This document shows positions 59,398 to 64,000 of a stretch of DNA of 64,000 nt, piece after piece. Positions within the stretch are counted from its first letter, which is position 1. Each line of letters begins with the position of its first letter. The stretch is from assembly GCF_023159225.1 (NCBI RefSeq), contig NC_063171.1:11980826-12044825 (forward strand), read 5' to 3'. This DNA is from Perognathus longimembris pacificus (Eukaryota; Chordata; Mammalia; Rodentia; Heteromyidae). The notes beneath the pieces were generated by a model. The model was not told the origin of the DNA and ran no database searches. It saw nothing but the letters and a program-made list of their open reading frames with translations. The translations under genes were made by a program, and so were the position numbers.

Positions 59398-59814
59398 AGA
59401 ACCAAAATTGTATAATTTTCCTATAGTTTTATAATAAAGTATTGGGTGTAAGTGGGCAGAAGTATTAAAATTGAAAAATGTAAGAATTTGAAAACTAGGC
59501 CTGACATCTGATCCATTTCGACTACTAAACCCTTAAAGAATTCTCAAAGAATAGTATGCATGAAAATCTTAGACTAAAGTAGTCTGAGTTTGTGCAAAGC
59601 AATAAGAATATTTAATTCAAAAGCAGAAATTTTAGGAGAAAATATTCTGAGATAGGATTGGTAATAAGAGGAGGATTCTAAATGCATAAGAAAGACAAAA
59701 ATCAAATGATGAGGAAGGTGCTAGCCAATGAAAAAAAACTGATAGTAAATATAAAATAAAATCTTTATTTGTACTGATATTGTCTCATTTTTTCCTCTCT
59801 AAGATCTTGATCTT
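59398..59814. other. anonymous sequence
   Basis: Single-copy-looking DNA just outside the L1 TSD; continues the pre-insertion locus from 51877. Confidence 0.4.
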
Positions 59815-60072
59815 AGGCCTTGTACTTGCTCTGTTTGATTACATCCATAGAGCTTTGATACTTGAGCCATTCCTCCAGGTATGATTTTTGCTCTTTGTTT
59901 TTGTGTTGTTGTTGTTGTTGTTGTTTGCTGGTTGATTGAAAAGGGAGTCTGCTCAGCCTATTCCAAACTGTGCTTCTCAAATCTGAATCTGGGCTGGCTT
60001 TGTACCACAGTCCTTATAATTCTGGCCTCCTGAGTAAGTAAATTACAGATTTTAGCCATCAGCGCCCAGCTT
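59815..60072 (-). mobile_element. 7SL-like + Geo dimeric SINE
   Basis: Inverted and diverged: Geo-like half near 59815-59895, a (GTT)n expansion at about 59907-59927, and the 7SL-like half at about 59985-60070 with 'gcctcctgagtaagtaaatt' (60024-60043) and 'atcagcgcccagctt'. Confidence 0.65.
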
Positions 60073-60098
60073 CTATTATAAGCATACTGAGCTTTACA

Positions 60099-60241
60099 AC
60101 TTCAGGCAGATAGGGGGAAGGGAAAATTGGAGAAAAAATGAGGGAGGCGATAATGTTTGACAAGAAATGTACTTAGTACCTAATGTATGTAACTGTAACC
60201 CCTCTATACATCATCTTGACAATAAAATTAATTTTAAAAAA
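60099..60241 (+). mobile_element. L1 3' terminus (older subfamily)
   Basis: 'agatagggggaagggaaaat', 'tgacaagaaatgtacttagtac' region, 'cccctctatacatcatcttgacaataaaatta' region and an A-tail. Only the last ~140 bp of an L1. Confidence 0.85.
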
Positions 60242-60307
60242 AGTCTTTGATAAATACTAGTTGAGTAAGTGTGTCATCACATTTAATTCCCTAATAAAAT
60301 GGATGTA

Positions 60308-60350
60308 GTGTAAATAAATATTTTCATATTACAGAGGGGGAAACTGATAT
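60308..60350 (-). mobile_element. possible MIR core fragment
   Basis: 'ttcatattacagagggggaa' plus 'actga' resembles the inverted MIR core seen at 39325. Short. Confidence 0.4.
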
Positions 60351-60354
60351 GTAA

Positions 60355-60440
60355 AAGGCAATCACCAAGCATCCTGTATTCAGGAGGCTGGGATGGAGAG
60401 GTTTGTGGCTTAAGTCCTGCTGGAGCAAAAAAAAAACAAA
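60355..60440 (+). mobile_element. 7SL-like monomer remnant
   Basis: 'gcatcctgtattcaggaggctggga' region and an A-run at 60427-60437; no Geo half. Confidence 0.4.
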
Positions 60441-60487
60441 CATCCATGAAACTCCGTCTTCAAAGTAACTATCAGAAAGACAGAATG

Positions 60488-60735
60488 GAAGCCAGGCAGT
60501 GGTGGCTTGCAACTGTAATACTAGTTATTCAGGAGGCTGAGACCTGAGGATCATGGTTTAAAGCCAACCCTGGCAGGAAAGTCCATGAGACTCTTATCTC
60601 CAATGAACTACTCAGAGAAAGCCAAAAGTAGTGCTGTGGCTCAAGTAGTACAGCACTAGCCTTGAACACAGAGAGGCTCAGGGGCACAGCCCAGGCCTTG
60701 AGGTCAAGCCCCAAGATGGGCAAACAAGAAACAGT
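60488..60735 (+). mobile_element. 7SL-like + Geo dimeric SINE, clearest copy
   Basis: Left half at about 60488-60605: 'gccaggcagtggtggcttgc', 'aactgtaatactag', 'ttcaggaggctgagacctga', resembling B1/Alu. Right half at about 60618-60722: 'gtgctgtggctcaagtagta', 'cagcactagccttga', 'cccaggccttgaggtcaagc', the Geo monomer also used by the ID-like dimer. Confidence 0.85.
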
Positions 60736-60777
60736 TTAAAAAGAGAGAATGGCATCATGGCTTAAGTGATAGTGCAC

Positions 60778-60815
60778 CAATAAATAAATAAAATAAATAA
60801 ATAAGTAAACAAATA
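60778..60815 (+). repeat. (TAAA)n microsatellite
   Basis: Imperfect TAAA/ATAA array, preceded by a short Geo-like piece ('catggcttaagtgatag'). Confidence 0.85.
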
Positions 60816-61437
60816 CAACATGGAGATACCTATGTACCTCAAAAGTTGTACAACTAAGATTTAAAGGCATACACTACTTTCAAGTTCTTAGGATTATAAT
60901 TACTATAATATTTCTCTTTCCTCTAGGTAGTGAATTCGATTAGTGTAACATTTACAGGGCAAAACTGTAATTGTCACTAGATAGTACAGTCCAAAGCAAA
61001 GGAACCAACTAAATGAAACCATGTATAAAGTCAGTATCCATCTACTACAGGAATGACTTAGTTCAGAATTATAATTCATTGACATAAACTATCCTACCTT
61101 TTATTTCCAGCTTTATCCTATGATATAGATAGCAAAGTATATGGACAACTAGCATAACTATGACCATTACAAAAATTACATTGTCATCATTAAACACGTT
61201 AGTATGCATTAAATTCAAAGCTGAAGGTGTTATTCTACTCTGTAAAGTCTTTTTTTCCAAACTGGCCTATGCAAATTACTCCTGACCAATCTATTTGAAT
61301 TAATCTAGTGTAAATGAATATCACTCAGGATTTTCAAAAGGCAGTGTAAGCATGAATTGAAATGAGAAATGAGTGATAGATGTATTTTGATATTAAAAAC
61401 AACTAGATGTTGTCATTTTAAAAGTTTCTTGTAAATA
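60816..61437. other. anonymous sequence
   Basis: Nothing recognised. Confidence 0.4.
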
Positions 61438-61665
61438 CAAGGCAGGCACTGGCGACTCCTGTATGTAATCCTAGCTAATCAGGATGCTGAGAATTGAGTT
61501 GTGTGGATTTGAAGCCAGCCAGGAACAAAAATTCATGATTTTATCTATAATTAATCTGAAACAAAGGCCAAAAGTGAAGATGGCAGTTAAGAGGTAGAAT
61601 GTCAACTATGAGTCAAAATGCTAAGGGACAGTGCCCACTACAGGTAAATAAATAAATAATAATTT
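61438..61665 (+). mobile_element. 7SL-like + Geo dimeric SINE
   Basis: Left half 'ggcaggcactggcgactcct', 'gtaatcctagctaatcagg'; right half 'ccaaaagtgaagatggcagt', 'gggacagtgcccactac'; ends in TAAA repeats. Moderately diverged. Confidence 0.75.
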
Positions 61666-61724
61666 TTGAAGAGTTCAACATACATACATACATATATGCA
61701 ATATATAATAGAACTGAAATATTC

Positions 61725-63084
61725 TGGGAAGACGGCGGAGGAGAAGCAGAGCCCTAGCTGAGCTCCCTCCGACATCGCAGTTTTTTCACCCCATAGAAAC
61801 TTTTACTCCTAGAAAGACAGCCAAAGTAAGTTCTAACAGTACAGGGATTCTGGCCAGGAAGGAAAAATCGGCTTTGCTGGTCTGAAAACACAGATTTGAG
61901 CTCCAGGCGGCGTCCTGCCCCCGCGCCAGTGCCAGCGCCGGCACAGCTCCCGGCAGAACAACTGCACTCCACGCGGCTAAAGCACACAGCGTATACCAGC
62001 GAGAAATCCTCCAGACAGCGGCTGAGCACGGATGACCTGAAATCACAGAGAAAGCGTGAGTACCCCACGAAAGATAATTCTCACTCGCGCCCACAGAGCA
62101 GCTTCCAGAAGGCAGCCCTTCCCCCACCGCCAGAGCAAAGCGCCATATTTGCCACTGGCATAGGGTCAGACCAGATAGGAACTGAAGCGGGCCTGGGGAA
62201 AGCGAGGTCAAAGTAGCCATCTTTGAAAAGGGCAGGAGGGACCCAACAGTGAGAGCCAACTCCACCCAGGAGAACGCCCCCTGCCCTGGCAGAAGGTGAG
62301 TCCTGGGCAGGGGCTTATCCAGAGGTTCCCCGTCCTGCCCGCCGGATGTTCTAAATTTAAAGCAAAAGTTGCGAGCAGCTACCGGCGGCACGGAAACACC
62401 AGACAGCGGAGGAACAAACAGTTCCTGGGACAGATAAACGGTGCCATCACAGAGGAAGCCCAATTCCCAGCCCAAAACGGAGCTGCATTCCATAGCCACC
62501 TCTGCCAAGGAGGCTGCCTCACCCAGGCAAGCAAATCTCAGCCGAGCAAAACAGGCCAGAGGCGCCCCGCCCTGCTGAGTCCACAGCCTATTCAAATCCA
62601 GGCATCAAAGGCAGCAGCCCCACAGTAGACAGAGGAGCCACAGTTCCTGAGACTGCTCACGTCCCCATCTACAGAGGACGCCAAGGCCCACCTGCAAGCT
62701 GTGTGAACCTCAGAGACCCAGGATTGCACCAACAGGGGAGAAGGGTCAGAACAGACCACCCCTTGCATACTGAAATCAAGTCAAACCAGCCAATCAGAAA
62801 AATAGACTGAAGACTATTGCAAGGAAACCAGAGACTGGGGAAAGACCACCCAAACAAGGAGGACTCCATTTTTTTTTCTTTTCAAACATTTTTTAAACTT
62901 TTTAAAAAAATTTTTTCTTTTTAATTTTTTCACATCTGAAACATCGTTGGTTGTTTTTTATTTGTTTGTTTGTTTTCCATTTTTACCGGTTTTATCAAGT
63001 TTTTTGTTTGTTTGTTTGTTTGGGTTGTTCCTTCTCTGTTTTTTTTTTCTTTTTTATTTATTTTTTCTTCTTTTTTAAATAACT
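61725..63084 (+). mobile_element. Orphan L1 5'UTR (no ORFs, no 3' end)
   Basis: Aligns with the first ~1350 bp of the full-length L1 read from 59381 downward: a shared 'ccctagctgagctccctcc' block at 61752-61770, matching the minus-strand copy, then the GC-rich and homopolymer-rich parts in order. Similarity ends abruptly at about 63084 ('ttaaataact'); no ORF1, ORF2 or 3'UTR follows. The 61730-62660 part is rich in CpG compared with the rest of the window. It contains a 269-codon antisense frame (61786-62595, minus), discussed in findings. Confidence 0.85.
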
Positions 63085-63724
63085 AGGAAACTTCTTAACT
63101 CAGAATATCTAAGTAAAATTAAATGCTAGAAAAAATCTGTATTCAATCCATTATCCTTCCGTTGCTACAAGAAAACAACAGTTTTCCAAATATTGTATTT
63201 ATTTACACAATCAATGTTCACTTATTGACAATGACTCTGGCACTGTAGAAGGTTTTCCGATATACAAATGTGTTCCTCCAGAAGGAACCTCACAAGAGAT
63301 AACAGAAGATGTGCTCCCAGAAAATTGTATTGCCTAGTGACATTATACTTAACTTAGTTGTGAAAATACACAGTTAACCGAGTTTACACAGTAAAGAAAT
63401 TGTCTTACAGTGAAGTTACCTAAATCTGTCCACCATTATCATAAAGTATTGTATTCTCAACTTTCACTATCCACTAAAGTTAGTAGGTCACAATGTGGTC
63501 ACATGTGACTGTGTGATCACAGAGTATTGCATGGGCACATAACAAATTCTTGGACAATGTGGTGAAGCATAAGATCTGTAGAAGCATTATGTGTGGGAAA
63601 AAGCGTGCTAGCAGTTGCCTAGAAGGAAGTTCTTTGTATCTTTCTATTCTCTCCTTCTTTCTAATGAGCAGAGACTTCATGCCTGAATTTGCTGCGGTAT
63701 CTGGTATCTTGTAATTATTCTTGT
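63085..63724. other. anonymous sequence
   Basis: No L1 continuation, tail or other family recognised. Confidence 0.45.
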
Positions 63725-63734
63725 CTATCTTTTA

Positions 63735-63951
63735 TTTTATTTATTTATTTTTTTTTGGCCAGTCCTGGGCCTTGGACTCAGGGCCTAAGCACTGTCCCTG
63801 GCTTCTTCCCGCTCAAGGCTAGCACTCTGCCACTTGAGCCACAGCGCCGCTTCTGGCCGTTTTCTGTATATGTGGTGCTGGGGAATCGAACCTAGGGCCT
63901 CGGGTATACCAAGGCAGGCACTCTTGCCACTAGGCTATATCCCCAGCCCAA
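63735..63951 (-). mobile_element. IDL-Geo SINE, young subfamily, TSD
   Basis: Inverted dimer with T tail, 'ggccagtcctgggccttgga' start and 'cttcccgctcaagg' (young 'gcgggaag' form). The ID half ends 'ctatatccccagccc'. Perfect 10 bp repeat ctatctttta at 63725-63734 and 63952-63961. Confidence 0.93.
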
Positions 63952-64000
63952 CTATCTTTTAAAGACCAAAAGGAAAATGAAACAATACAATAAAAAGAAC

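Noticed and set aside
61896..62216. Pro/Ala/Arg-rich sense frame in the orphan L1 5'UTR
   Set aside because: GC-rich 5'UTR sequence; no counterpart frame seen in the full-length copy and no known L1 protein there.

Overview
The window is mammalian, and the repeats point to a rodent. I find no host protein-coding gene, tRNA gene or CRISPR array. Nearly every open frame over 60 codons is either a broken LINE-1 (L1) reading frame or a chance frame inside a SINE or microsatellite. The commonest SINE has an ID-like, tRNA-derived left half with good A and B boxes. Its right half is not tRNA- or 7SL-like. This fits IDL-Geo, the dimeric SINE described from geomyoid rodents (kangaroo rats, pocket mice, pocket gophers). 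The assignment to Geomyoidea is an inference from that SINE and was not checked against a database.

Layout. 1-7.7 kb: SINE pieces, a short plus-strand L1 tail and a 4.8 kb minus-strand L1 truncated inside ORF1. 7.7-12.5 kb: mostly anonymous AT-rich DNA. 12.5-14.9 kb: two L1 insertions with target-site duplications (TSDs), one carrying two L1 3' ends in tandem. 15.3-21.3 kb: a palindromic (TG)(CA) tract, an old L1 split by an internal L1 segment and by a SINE, and more L1 tails. 21.3-30 kb: mostly anonymous, with a ~350 bp sequence present twice in inverted, circularly permuted form (24.66-25.02 and 28.65-28.97 kb). 30-40 kb: L1 fragments including one 5'-inverted copy, a possible solo LTR, MIR remnants and a very young SINE. 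40-46.4 kb: SINEs and microsatellites. 46.6-50.3 kb: a 5'-inverted L1 broken by a 111 bp copy of DNA lying 2.2 kb away. 51.9-59.4 kb: one essentially full-length L1 on the minus strand with a perfect 16 bp TSD, a ~2 kb 5'UTR, ORF1 and ORF2, all mutated. 59.8-64 kb: several SINEs and an orphan L1 5'UTR lacking ORFs and 3' end.

Nothing works together as a pathway. The window records successive L1 and L1-driven SINE insertions, nested and then rearranged. The least expected signal is the circularly permuted inverted duplication, whose junctions fit excision of a circle at an 8 bp direct repeat and reinsertion about 3.6 kb away. All alignments were made by eye; family names, boundaries (about +/-10-20 bp for old copies) and identities are estimates unless a TSD fixes the edge.
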